A stretch of 64,000 nucleotides of DNA from JAGNNV01 sp031392925. GTDB taxonomy: Bacteria; Acidobacteriota; Vicinamibacteria; Fen-336; JAGNNV01. The DNA lies in assembly GCA_031392925.1 (NCBI GenBank), contig JANMVV010000378.1, positions 1 to 64,000 on the forward strand, written 5' to 3'. Each line of letters starts with the position of its first letter. The stretch's first letter is position 1. The notes beneath the pieces were generated by a model. The model did not search any database, was not told the DNA's origin, and was given only the letters and a program-made list of their open reading frames with translations. Below, one piece after another: positions 43,232 to 51,343 of the stretch. A program made the translations under genes and the position numbers.

Positions 43232-45616
43232 TCAGCGCTCGATACGCACGCCGATGACGAAGGCGCGAGGCGGCTGCACCATGGTGATCCGCCGGTAGTC
43301 GGGCTGCCACACGACCTGCTCCTCCGCCTCGAACTGCGAACCAAGCGCGTTGAAGACGGACGCCGAGATCTCGAGGTCAGCGTTCGCGACCTTGAAGCGC
43401 TTCGCGAGCCGCGCATCCACCGACAAGGTGTAGTGAAGCCGTGCGCGGCCTCGCGGAATGGCCTGGACGAAGTCGGGACCCTGGGGGAGATCGTTCTGGA
43501 TCACCAGCCGGGCAAAAGGCTGACCGTCGTCGTAACGGGCGATCGCGCCGAAGGTGAAGCCCAAGACGTCGTTGGCGGTGAGATACATGCGCAGGCTGTA
43601 GGCGCGGTCGAAGAAGAGGCGTCCATAGGCGTAGGTGTCGGCGTTCGTCCGGTCGAAGCTCTCTCCCACCACGCCGAAATCGTTCTCGCCCACGCGGAGG
43701 CTGCGATTGCCGCCGCGACCTGAATCCCTGAACGCCGCTCCAAGAAGGCCCCAGTGGACGTGCTTCGTGTTCGTGTCGAAGCCAAGCTCCGCGCCCTCGC
43801 CCAGTGCGTGATGGTCGGCGGGATTGGTGAGCAGGAACTGCGACTGGGTCAATGAGCGAAGGCTCTCTTCGACGATCGGCAGGAGCTGATCGTCGGACGG
43901 ACCCAGGATGTCTCCCGAGGGATCGGGGATGTTTCGAATGGACGCGATCTCCGATCCCTGGGGATTGAGTGCTACTTCCATGAGGTCGCGGTCGCGGCGC
44001 GCGAAACCAGTGGCGTGGATGCCCACACCCCACACTCTGGTGCGGAAACCCACAATCACCTGACGCATCGTGGGCAGCGCAAGGTCGGGATCGACGCTCA
44101 TGGAACCAGGGTTCCGGCTTGCCACCACGCCGCCAAGTTCCGGCGCGGTGGCCAGACGGTCGTGATTGAGGTCGCGCCAACGGCGGGCGACCACGGTGGG
44201 CGCGTGGCGCGTGGCGGCTTCGTAGCTGACGAGAGGCACCGGGGGCGTGCCGATCGACGCCTCGGCATAGAGGTTCGTGGTCCCGCTCTTCATCCATTCG
44301 AAGCGGAGTTTTGGGAGGACTTTGGTGGAACCAAGGATCCGATCGCCGTCGCGGTCGCCCACGGTGACGCGCTGAACCTCGACCGTGCCGGCGACTCGCG
44401 TCCGCGCCGAAGTTTCAGCCCGAAACGCGATAGCGAGGCCGGCCCGGTTCTCGGCCAGGCGCGAAGCGGTCCCGCCCAAAAACGTCCATTCCCGAGCGGA
44501 CGTCCCGTTGAGACTCTCGAGGCCCACGAAGCTCGGTTGCGAGAGGGAACGCGCGCTGGTCGCCCGGCTGACACGAGCAAGGAGGCTCAGGCTCAAAGAG
44601 GAGCTTACGTCCCAGAGCGGTCGGCCGGCTTCGATCTCGACTTTCCCGGCGGTCGAATCGTACGGGGCTTGCTCGGCGGGCGTGCCGTCGACCAGGCGTT
44701 CGAAAGGAAGCGATGAGCCAAAGGTCGGATCCTCGGTAGTCCCGCGGCGATAGGAAACACGGGCGAACGCGGGGGTCGCGAGGTCGGGGTGGAGCGGGGC
44801 CGGAGGCGTTCGCGACCAGGCGCCACCGACCATCAGACCGGTGGCCCGGGTCTCCGCCGCGGTGAAATCAAACGGCGCGCGCCGCCCCTGATACATCGCG
44901 AGCGCCTGAAGCCGATCGTCGCCGCTCAGGTGGTTCAAGCGTCCTTCGAAACCAAGCCGCTGGGTCGCGCGTTCGAGATCGGACTCGCGTTCCGACCGCG
45001 ACACGTCCGCGCCGGAAAGAGCGCCGCTCCAGCTCGTGCCGCCGGCCGACGACGAACCGGACGCGGCGAGAACGCCGTCGAAAAGGCTGTGCCCGCGTGC
45101 GAGGGATGGAATCGAATCGGCGGTCGTCCCCCTGGAATCGAACAGGCCCAGATTCCCCTGCGCCATGAAGCGCACGTGCTCCGACGCGGCCGCGGCCGGG
45201 TGGTCGTGAACGAGGGCCGTTCCTCGCGAGTCGGTGCGCACCTCCACTTCTCCGAGCTCCATAGCACCCCACACGAGCGCCCGGCCGCCGAGAATCGGAT
45301 CGGTCACATCGAACCCGTCGATCTCCACGCGCGACTGGGTCCACGAGCCGCCGCGAAAAGAGAAGCGCGAGGGCTCGGCGGGAAAGAGTCCGGCGCCTTC
45401 CTCACGCTCGAGCACGAGGCCGGAGTTGAGTTGCACCACGCGTGCGGTCAATGAACCGGCGGTGGGCAGGGCCTTCGCCACCTCGGGCTGGAGGCGCGCA
45501 GCCGGGGTTGGAGAAGCCTCGGGTGTCGGGACCCTGTCTTGCGCAAACACGCCGGTGCCCGCAATGACGCTCGCCAGGGACGCAATCAGGAGCCGCCGGG
45601 CTCTCATCTCAATCAT
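43232..45616 (-). CDS. TonB-dependent-receptor-like outer-membrane protein
   Basis: A 794-residue outer-membrane barrel. A signal peptide (about 4-26) is followed by a plug-like segment (SRFSFRGGSWTQSRVEIDGF, DVTDPILGGRALVWGAME) and a long barrel that ends in FVIGVRIER, without the usual final aromatic. The N-terminal carboxypeptidase-like domain is lacking. GGAGGG lies 8 bases before the ATG at 45616, inside the previous gene, and favours this start over one 3 codons later. Low similarity to the other TonB receptor in the window. Its coupling to a 2-hydroxyacid dehydrogenase and LysR regulator suggests uptake of an organic acid or its carrier; that is inference. Confidence 0.8.
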   Translation of the reverse strand: MIEMRARRLLIASLASVIAGTGVFAQDRVPTPEASPTPAARLQPEVAKALPTAGSLTARVVQLNSGLVLEREEGAGLFPAEPSRFSFRGGSWTQSRVEIDGFDVTDPILGGRALVWGAMELGEVEVRTDSRGTALVHDHPAAAASEHVRFMAQGNLGLFDSRGTTADSIPSLARGHSLFDGVLAASGSSSAGGTSWSGALSGADVSRSERESDLERATQRLGFEGRLNHLSGDDRLQALAMYQGRRAPFDFTAAETRATGLMVGGAWSRTPPAPLHPDLATPAFARVSYRRGTTEDPTFGSSLPFERLVDGTPAEQAPYDSTAGKVEIEAGRPLWDVSSSLSLSLLARVSRATSARSLSQPSFVGLESLNGTSAREWTFLGGTASRLAENRAGLAIAFRAETSARTRVAGTVEVQRVTVGDRDGDRILGSTKVLPKLRFEWMKSGTTNLYAEASIGTPPVPLVSYEAATRHAPTVVARRWRDLNHDRLATAPELGGVVASRNPGSMSVDPDLALPTMRQVIVGFRTRVWGVGIHATGFARRDRDLMEVALNPQGSEIASIRNIPDPSGDILGPSDDQLLPIVEESLRSLTQSQFLLTNPADHHALGEGAELGFDTNTKHVHWGLLGAAFRDSGRGGNRSLRVGENDFGVVGESFDRTNADTYAYGRLFFDRAYSLRMYLTANDVLGFTFGAIARYDDGQPFARLVIQNDLPQGPDFVQAIPRGRARLHYTLSVDARLAKRFKVANADLEISASVFNALGSQFEAEEQVVWQPDYRRITMVQPPRAFVIGVRIER

Positions 45617-46715
45617 TCTTCAAACCCTCCGGGAGGTTCGATCGATTCACGACCCAGGCCATCTGCCGCGGGTCGGCGCCACCCAGACGATCGATGACGG
45701 ATTGGACGGCCCGACCCGCCATGCCGACATTCGGATCGGCGGACAGGCGCGTCTCCCAGGTCCCCGAACCGAGGTGGTTGAAGAGTCGGAGTTTCAGGAA
45801 GAGTCGCTCGTCGCGCAGCGGCGAGTCCATGGGCAGAGGCTCTTTGGCGAAGACATCGAGCGCCGCCCCGGCGATCGCGCCATCGAGTAGAACGCGGGCC
45901 AGGGCGTCTTCGTCCACTACCGGACCGCGCGTGGTGTTGATCAGATACGCAGTCCGTTTCATCTGGCGCAGCCGCGCCTCGTTCATGAAATGGACGGTGG
46001 CGTCGGGGCCGGTCTTGATCAGGGGCACGTGAAGGGCGATGAAATCCGCGGTCGCCAGAGCGTTTTCGAGGGTCACGTACTCAATGGTGCGCCGCGTTCC
46101 GAACCCCAGCTCGGCGCGCAGATCCATAACGCGCTGCACATCGGCGCGGAACTTCTCGTCCCGGGTGCGCGAATAGCACAGCACATCCATGTCGAAGCCC
46201 GCGCACTTGTGGACGAAGGCTTTACCGATGCGGCCCGTGCCGATAACCGCCACCGTCTTCCCGGCCACGTTGTCGCCGAGCCAGGGGTGATGCGGGTGCC
46301 AGACGCCCCAGCGTCCGCTGCGCACCAGGTCCTCGGAAGGGTAGAGCTTGCGGGCCACGTCGCCCATCATGAAGAAGGCGAACTCGGCGGTGGCGTCGGA
46401 GAGGACGTCCGGCGTGTTCGCCACGGGAATCCCGTGACGCGTGGCCGCGGGAACATCGATGTTGTCGTACCCGACCGCCACCTGGGCCACGATCTTCAAA
46501 CCCGCGAAAGCACCCTTCGCGAGGAGCGCATCGTCGATCCGGTCGCGGATGGTGGTGACGAGCCCGGCGATTCCGCTCACCACCTTCGCGGTGAGCTCTT
46601 CATGGGTCGGAGGCTCGACCCTTGGGTGAACGTCCACCTCGTAGCCGGCCCCCGACAGGCGAAGAATCGCCTCACGACCAATGTCGGCGGTGACGTAAAC
46701 GCGGGGAGCTTTCAT
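45609..46715 (-). CDS. D-2-hydroxyacid dehydrogenase (glyoxylate/hydroxypyruvate reductase type)
   Basis: A 368-residue NAD(P)-dependent enzyme. It begins MKAPRVYVTADIGREA and has AVGYDNIDVPAATRHGIPVAN, the nucleotide site VAVIGTGRIGKAF, the active-site arginine in INTTRGPVVDE and the histidine in FNHLGSGTWETR. This is the GyaR/hydroxypyruvate reductase group. The start at 46715 overlaps the LysR stop by 4 bases. The stop lies 8 bases inside the next gene, so the three are read as one operon. A longer open frame upstream mirrors the regulator. Confidence 0.92.
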   Translation of the reverse strand: MKAPRVYVTADIGREAILRLSGAGYEVDVHPRVEPPTHEELTAKVVSGIAGLVTTIRDRIDDALLAKGAFAGLKIVAQVAVGYDNIDVPAATRHGIPVANTPDVLSDATAEFAFFMMGDVARKLYPSEDLVRSGRWGVWHPHHPWLGDNVAGKTVAVIGTGRIGKAFVHKCAGFDMDVLCYSRTRDEKFRADVQRVMDLRAELGFGTRRTIEYVTLENALATADFIALHVPLIKTGPDATVHFMNEARLRQMKRTAYLINTTRGPVVDEDALARVLLDGAIAGAALDVFAKEPLPMDSPLRDERLFLKLRLFNHLGSGTWETRLSADPNVGMAGRAVQSVIDRLGGADPRQMAWVVNRSNLPEGLKND

Positions 46716-47650
46716 TGGTGGCGCAGGATCATAAGGGTCGGGTGACCAGGAGCTTTGCGGAAGAGCGCGATGGCGCTCTCCGAGATCGCGACCGCGGCCG
46801 GGTGCCTCAGCCGCCGCTCGACGGTGATGGCATAGGCGCGCGCGGTCAGTCCCTCGAGCCGGCCCACCAGCTCCGCGCCATACTGGGCCTTGATATCCCG
46901 GGCGAGAGCAAGGGGGGCGGGAAAGAGACCAAGGCCCTTCTGACCGAAGACCTTCATGAGGGCACTGTCCTCGAACTCTCCGACGATGGTGGGCGTGACC
47001 TCGTGGCGCTCGAACCACCGGTCGATCGAACGCCGCAGGGGCGCGGCCTCGGTGGGCATGAGCAGGGGCACACCGAGGAGCGATTTCGGGAAATGCCGCT
47101 TGAGGGCGCGAAACGACGACACCCCGAAGAAGCCGACACCGCTCTCCCCGAGAAGATGCGAATAGGCCTTGACCTTGGCCGAGGCGGGCGCCGGCGCGTC
47201 GGAGAGCACGAGGTCGAGCTGGTGCGTGGCCAGGTCCGCGAGCAGGCGATCGGGCTTGCCCTCGACGCACACCACCCGTACCGCGGGCTTGAGGCGCAGG
47301 GCGGGCTCGACCAGCCGGTAGACGATCAGTTTCGGAACCGCGTCCACGATGCCGATGGACAGGGCGCGCGGTCGCGGCGCCGACCGTCCGGTCACCACCT
47401 CCACGAGTTCCTTGCCGATGCCGAAGATCTGTTCCGCGTATTGAAAGGTCAGCCGTCCCACGTCGGTGAGAACGATCGACCGGCCCGAGCGCGTGTACAG
47501 CCTGGCGCCCAGGCTGCGCTCGAGTTCGCGCAACTGGGCGCTGATCGCAGGCTGCGAGACGTGGAGCCTCTCACTCGCCCGGGTGATGCCGCCATCGCGC
47601 ACCACCGCCCAGAAATAGCGGAGGTGGTGGTAGTTCAAGACATCGGACAT
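46712..47650 (-). CDS. LysR-family regulator, NhaR-like
   Basis: A 312-residue transcription factor. The N-terminal winged helix reads LNYHHLRYFWAVVRDGGITR, ASERLHVSQPAISAQLRELE, and the effector-binding part follows from about residue 90 (LSIGIVDAVPKLIVYRLVEP). The opening is typical of NhaR, a regulator of sodium/proton exchange and other genes, but here it leads an operon with a dehydrogenase. It is divergent from pta over 52 bases, the usual place for LysR self- and target regulation, so pta may be a target. Confidence 0.88.
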   Translation of the reverse strand: MSDVLNYHHLRYFWAVVRDGGITRASERLHVSQPAISAQLRELERSLGARLYTRSGRSIVLTDVGRLTFQYAEQIFGIGKELVEVVTGRSAPRPRALSIGIVDAVPKLIVYRLVEPALRLKPAVRVVCVEGKPDRLLADLATHQLDLVLSDAPAPASAKVKAYSHLLGESGVGFFGVSSFRALKRHFPKSLLGVPLLMPTEAAPLRRSIDRWFERHEVTPTIVGEFEDSALMKVFGQKGLGLFPAPLALARDIKAQYGAELVGRLEGLTARAYAITVERRLRHPAAVAISESAIALFRKAPGHPTLMILRHQ

Positions 47651-47702
47651 CGGCGTTGATTTTGTCCTACTTCAAGGCGTTGCTGTGGTAAACCTCGCGC
47701 CC

Positions 47703-48701
47703 ATGAGCACGCTCCAGAGAATTCGAGATGAGGCTTCGAGGAATCCGAAGAGAATCGCCCTGCCGGAGGCCGACGAGCCGCGCATGCTGCAGGCGGCCGC
47801 CATCGCGACGAAGGCGGGCCTCGCGCGCATTTCCCTGGTGAGCGCGGACTCGACGAAGGTGCGATCCGCGGCCTCGGGCCAGGGCGTCGATCTCGGTGGA
47901 ATCGATCTCGTCGAGGTGCCCGGGTCCGGCAGGGAGCACGAGACCGTGAAGCGCTTCTATCTCGAACGGACGCGCGCAAAGGGTCTGTCGGAGTCCGAGG
48001 CGGCCGACCACGTGCGCGGTGCGATGCTCTTCTCCGCCATCGGGGTGTCCCTCGGGACCTTCGACGGTTTCGTGGCCGGGGCGCGGGCCACCACCGCGGA
48101 AACCCTGCGCGCGGCCCTGCGCGGCATCGGCGCCGCGCAGGGCATCTCCAAGATTTCGTCGTTCTTCCTGATGGAGACGGGAAACCCGGACCTCGGCGCG
48201 TCCGGCGGACTGATCTTCGCGGACTGCGGCGTCAACCCCGACCCGACCCCGGGCGAGCTCGCCGAGATCGCGTGGCTCGCCAGTCTCAATGCGAAGAAGT
48301 TCCTCGGGGCCGAGCCCCGCGTGGCCCTGCTGTCGTTCTCCACCAAGGGCAGCGCCGATCATCCGCGGGTACGGAAAGTCCGGGCCGCTCTCGAGATAGC
48401 CCGCGAGCGATATCCGAGCCTCGAGATCGACGGCGAACTGCAGTTCGACGCCGCCCTCGTTCCGAGTGTGGCCGCCTCCAAGGCGCCGGGGTCCCAGGTG
48501 GCCGGACGCGCGAATGTCCTGATCTTCCCCGACCTCGACTCGGGAAACATCGGCTACAAGATCGCGGAACGCATCGGCGGCGCTCGCGCGGTCGGCCCGA
48601 TCCTTCAGGGTCTCGCGAAACCCGCCAACGACCTCTCCCGCGGTTGCTCCGTCGAAGACATCGTCGACGCGATCGCGATCACGGGACTACAGGCCGACTA
48701 A
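47703..48701 (+). CDS. pta: Phosphate acetyltransferase
   Basis: A 332-residue enzyme of the PTA_PTB family that exchanges acetyl-CoA and acetyl phosphate. It starts MSTLQRIRDEASRNPKRIAL, PEADEPRMLQAA, and carries ARVALLSFSTKGSAD-like PRVALLSFSTKGSADHPRV and the C-terminal PDLDSGNIGYKIAERIGG. It lacks the N-terminal DRTGG/DRA extension of long Pta proteins, so it is the short form. ATG 47703 is chosen over a GTG six codons earlier. It is convergent with the GWxTD gene with a 4-base overlap. It is not related to PduL, the BMC-type transacylase. Confidence 0.93.
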   Translation: MSTLQRIRDEASRNPKRIALPEADEPRMLQAAAIATKAGLARISLVSADSTKVRSAASGQGVDLGGIDLVEVPGSGREHETVKRFYLERTRAKGLSESEAADHVRGAMLFSAIGVSLGTFDGFVAGARATTAETLRAALRGIGAAQGISKISSFFLMETGNPDLGASGGLIFADCGVNPDPTPGELAEIAWLASLNAKKFLGAEPRVALLSFSTKGSADHPRVRKVRAALEIARERYPSLEIDGELQFDAALVPSVAASKAPGSQVAGRANVLIFPDLDSGNIGYKIAERIGGARAVGPILQGLAKPANDLSRGCSVEDIVDAIAITGLQAD

Positions 48702-50095
48702 GGAATGATTTCGAACTCGGTTTCCTTGACGTAGTCCTTCTTCGTGGCGTTGTCGCGGAGACGAAGCTGGGCGATGTACTTGCCGGGGGCGTAGCCGCCG
48801 AGCGGCACCGGACCCGCCGAGGGAGTCGCGGGCTCGACGTCGTAGGTCTGATCCGGGGCCTTCGCGAGCGTCTTGCCTTCCTTGATGATCTGGAAGCCGC
48901 CCACCACCGAGATCTTCCCCGTTTCGTCCTTCTGAGCACCGTAGATCGCGGCCAGCAGCGTCACGGACTCGCTCTTCTTGAAAACGTTGCCGTAACGGGG
49001 CACGAACCTGGTGGCGCCGAAAGTGAAGTCGAAGAGAGGATCGTCCTTCGCGGGCGTCGCCCCTTCCTGAATATCGGCCAGAACCATGACCGGCGACACC
49101 GTAAGCTCGACGCCATAGTCCTGGGTCTTGAACGTCATCTCGGCCACCGCCCCCTTGCTCGACTTGGAATCGATCGCTCCGATCTTCATGGTGTGCTCGC
49201 CCGGGCGCAGCGGCATGCCGAACCCGGAAACGAACTTGTTGTCGACGACTTCGGCGGTGACTTCGCGGTCCATCGACTTGAGCACCCGGCCTTCCTTATC
49301 GGAGGAATGAACCGAAACCACCACTTTCGCCATCTTCTTCCCGCCCACGTCCGACACGGTCAGGCCAGAGGCGTCGCCCTGGATGAGTCCGGCGACGAAC
49401 ACCGAGGCGCCGTCCTGGGAGCGGATCTCCATTACCGGCTTCGCGATGAGTTCGAAGTCTTTGCGCGGCTCCTTGAGCAGCGCCTGGACCGGTGTGGGCT
49501 TCGGCAGCAGATCGGCGAGCTTGACCAGAGAGCCCTTGGAATCGAACTTGTACGACAGGTTGGTCTGGACGACTTTGAACTCGGCAAGGCGATTCAACTG
49601 CTCGGCGAATCGGTTGCCCTGGGGAAGCATGCAGGTGCCGTCGATTGGGATGTCGATCGAGCCGCCCTTGAACGTCATGGTGGGCCGGTCCTTGTACGTC
49701 CAGGTCTCGGGGGACCGGAAGGACACCTCGGCCGTCTGTTCCCTCTTCACCGCGTCGGGGGCGCCCAGGAGGATGTAGAGGCGTCCGCAGTCGGTCTGCG
49801 AACCGATCCGGCCCGCGACCTTGAACTTCGCGTCGACCTCGGCCACCTGCTTCAGGTATTCGGCCTGAAACTCGTTCTCGGGCGTGTCCAGATTCGGATC
49901 GCGCCTGGCCCAGAAGATCTTCTGGAACTCGGCGGCATCGGCGTTGTTCTTGAGACCCTTGTAGGACTTCTCTTCCTCGGGAAGGATAAGGGGCCGCACT
50001 TCGTCGACCCATTTCTTCGCGTTCTTGTCGAGATCCGCGAGGGCATTGGAGGCGAGAAGAGCGAGGAGGGCCGGGGCCAAACCAAGACGTTTCAT
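48698..50095 (-). CDS. GWxTD-family secreted protein (with altered GWxTD motif)
   Basis: A 465-residue exported protein. After a signal peptide (about 1-20) comes the family N-terminus: KKWVDEVRPLILPEEEKSYK, then FQKIFWARRDPNLDTPENEF. The name-giving GWxTD motif is here GSQTDCGRLYILLGAPD, with Ser in place of Trp. The rest is beta-rich repeats of Ig-like type. The role of the family is unknown, but it is frequent in Acidobacteriota. ATG 50095 is chosen because of the AAGGAA ribosome site and the signal peptide. The gene is divergent from the transpeptidase gene. Confidence 0.88.
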   Translation of the reverse strand: MKRLGLAPALLALLASNALADLDKNAKKWVDEVRPLILPEEEKSYKGLKNNADAAEFQKIFWARRDPNLDTPENEFQAEYLKQVAEVDAKFKVAGRIGSQTDCGRLYILLGAPDAVKREQTAEVSFRSPETWTYKDRPTMTFKGGSIDIPIDGTCMLPQGNRFAEQLNRLAEFKVVQTNLSYKFDSKGSLVKLADLLPKPTPVQALLKEPRKDFELIAKPVMEIRSQDGASVFVAGLIQGDASGLTVSDVGGKKMAKVVVSVHSSDKEGRVLKSMDREVTAEVVDNKFVSGFGMPLRPGEHTMKIGAIDSKSSKGAVAEMTFKTQDYGVELTVSPVMVLADIQEGATPAKDDPLFDFTFGATRFVPRYGNVFKKSESVTLLAAIYGAQKDETGKISVVGGFQIIKEGKTLAKAPDQTYDVEPATPSAGPVPLGGYAPGKYIAQLRLRDNATKKDYVKETEFEIIP

Positions 50096-50265
50096 GGAGC
50101 AGTTCCTTTTGAACAAGGCGGACAGAAATGGCGCGGTTTTCGGGACGCCGAAGGAGCGAACCGGAACCCCGCCCCGGGGACTCGTCGCTTCGGGAACGGG
50201 AGTGTACCGCCGCCCCGGTAAAACCTGGGACCGGGGGCTCGTGATAGCTTCGGGGTTTACCACCC

Positions 50266-51300
50266 ATGTCTTTCCGAAAACCATCGAGAATCCTGGCCCT
50301 CGGGTGTCTCCTGCCCTTCCTGGGCGCGGACGCGTTCGCGGCGCCGAAGGCTGCGAAGAGGGCGCCGGCACGGTGGATTCCCGTCTCGATCCTGACTCCC
50401 CCCGAGGCGTCCGTCTTCGATCTGAGAGTCGGAGAAGCGGCGCGATCCGCCATCCACAATCGGTCGAACGTCGCCGTGGTCGCCATGGATCCCTGGACCG
50501 GACGCGTCCTTACTATCGGCAATCCGCAGTCCGGACTTCTCACCGCCTATCAGCCCTGCTCGGTCTTCAAGCTCGTGGTGGCGGTGGCCGGACTTACCGA
50601 AGGCGTCATCACGCCGGAGTCCCGGTTCAATTGCACGGACGGCTGCTGGATCAGCCCGGGCCACGGTCCCATCGACCTGCGGCGGGCGCTCGCGGTTTCC
50701 TGCAACACCTACTTCGAGTGGGTGGGTGAACGGCTCGGGTTCGAGACCGTGCGCGCTTATGCGCAGAAGCTGGGCCTTGGTTCCCTGACCGGCATCAATG
50801 TGCCGGGCGAGACCGCGGGCGTCATTCCTTCCTCCATCCCAAGTCTCGGCGTCGGCCATATGTCGTCGCACGCTCAAGGCGTCAAGACCTCGGCCATGCA
50901 GCTCGCGGTCCTTATGTCCGCCCTGGTGAACGGTGGCGTGATCAACGAGCCGCAGTTCGTCGGACCGCAGGCGGTCAGGGCGAAGGAGCGGTCGCACCTG
51001 TCGGCGCCTCCCACCCTGGCACTCCTCGCTCCCGGACTCTTCTCCTCTGTGACCGAGGGCAGCGCTCAACGCGCTTTCGACCCCGGCTTCGTGGCTTCCG
51101 GGAAGACCGGGTCGTGCGCGGGTGTCGGGTGGTTCGCGTCCTCCCTCGGCTACCCGCGTTCGGAGATGGTGGTCGTGGCCTTCGTACGCGGAGGAAACGG
51201 TGCCGCCGCTTCCGCGGTGGCCGGAGAGTTCTATCGGTCGCTCCTGGGCGTGCCGGCGCCGACGAACTCGAGCCTCGCGACCGCAGCGGGCTCGCAGTAA
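50266..51300 (+). CDS. Stand-alone penicillin-binding transpeptidase
   Basis: A 344-residue exported serine transpeptidase, with a signal peptide (about 1-25, AFA-AP). The active-site set is complete: Ser99 and Lys102 in PCSVFKLV, SCN at 145-147, and KTG at 280-282 (ASGKTGSC). The N-terminal dimerisation and PASTA parts of class B PBPs are missing, so it is a compact enzyme. Paired cysteines (FNCTDGCW) may stabilise it. It might cross-link or trim peptidoglycan, or be a beta-lactamase-like relative (class D shares SxxK and KTG). Transpeptidase or carboxypeptidase seems the best call, since the loop spacing resembles PBP2-type enzymes. Confidence 0.85.
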   Translation: MSFRKPSRILALGCLLPFLGADAFAAPKAAKRAPARWIPVSILTPPEASVFDLRVGEAARSAIHNRSNVAVVAMDPWTGRVLTIGNPQSGLLTAYQPCSVFKLVVAVAGLTEGVITPESRFNCTDGCWISPGHGPIDLRRALAVSCNTYFEWVGERLGFETVRAYAQKLGLGSLTGINVPGETAGVIPSSIPSLGVGHMSSHAQGVKTSAMQLAVLMSALVNGGVINEPQFVGPQAVRAKERSHLSAPPTLALLAPGLFSSVTEGSAQRAFDPGFVASGKTGSCAGVGWFASSLGYPRSEMVVVAFVRGGNGAAASAVAGEFYRSLLGVPAPTNSSLATAAGSQ

Positions 51301-51312
51301 AGCAAGAAGGCG

Positions 51313-51330
51313 CCGGCCCCGGAGGGCCGG
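51313..51330. terminator. Two-way hairpin between convergent transpeptidase and PEGA genes
   Basis: CCGGCCC (51313-51319) and GGGCCGG (51324-51330) form a perfect seven-pair GC stem with a 4-base loop, in the 43-base gap between the two stop codons. No T run is present, so it is a weak or Rho-assisted terminator. Confidence 0.5.
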
Positions 51331-51343
51331 GCCTTGGGGAGCT

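Noticed and set aside
47703..48701. pta as the missing phosphotransacylase of the BMC
   Set aside because: It belongs to the ordinary PTA_PTB family, has no terminal helix of encapsulation type and lies 27 kb from the shell genes.
48272..50221. A 649-codon plus-strand open frame opposite the GWxTD gene
   Set aside because: It begins inside pta in another frame, lacks any motif and is antisense to a gene with a signal peptide and family motifs.
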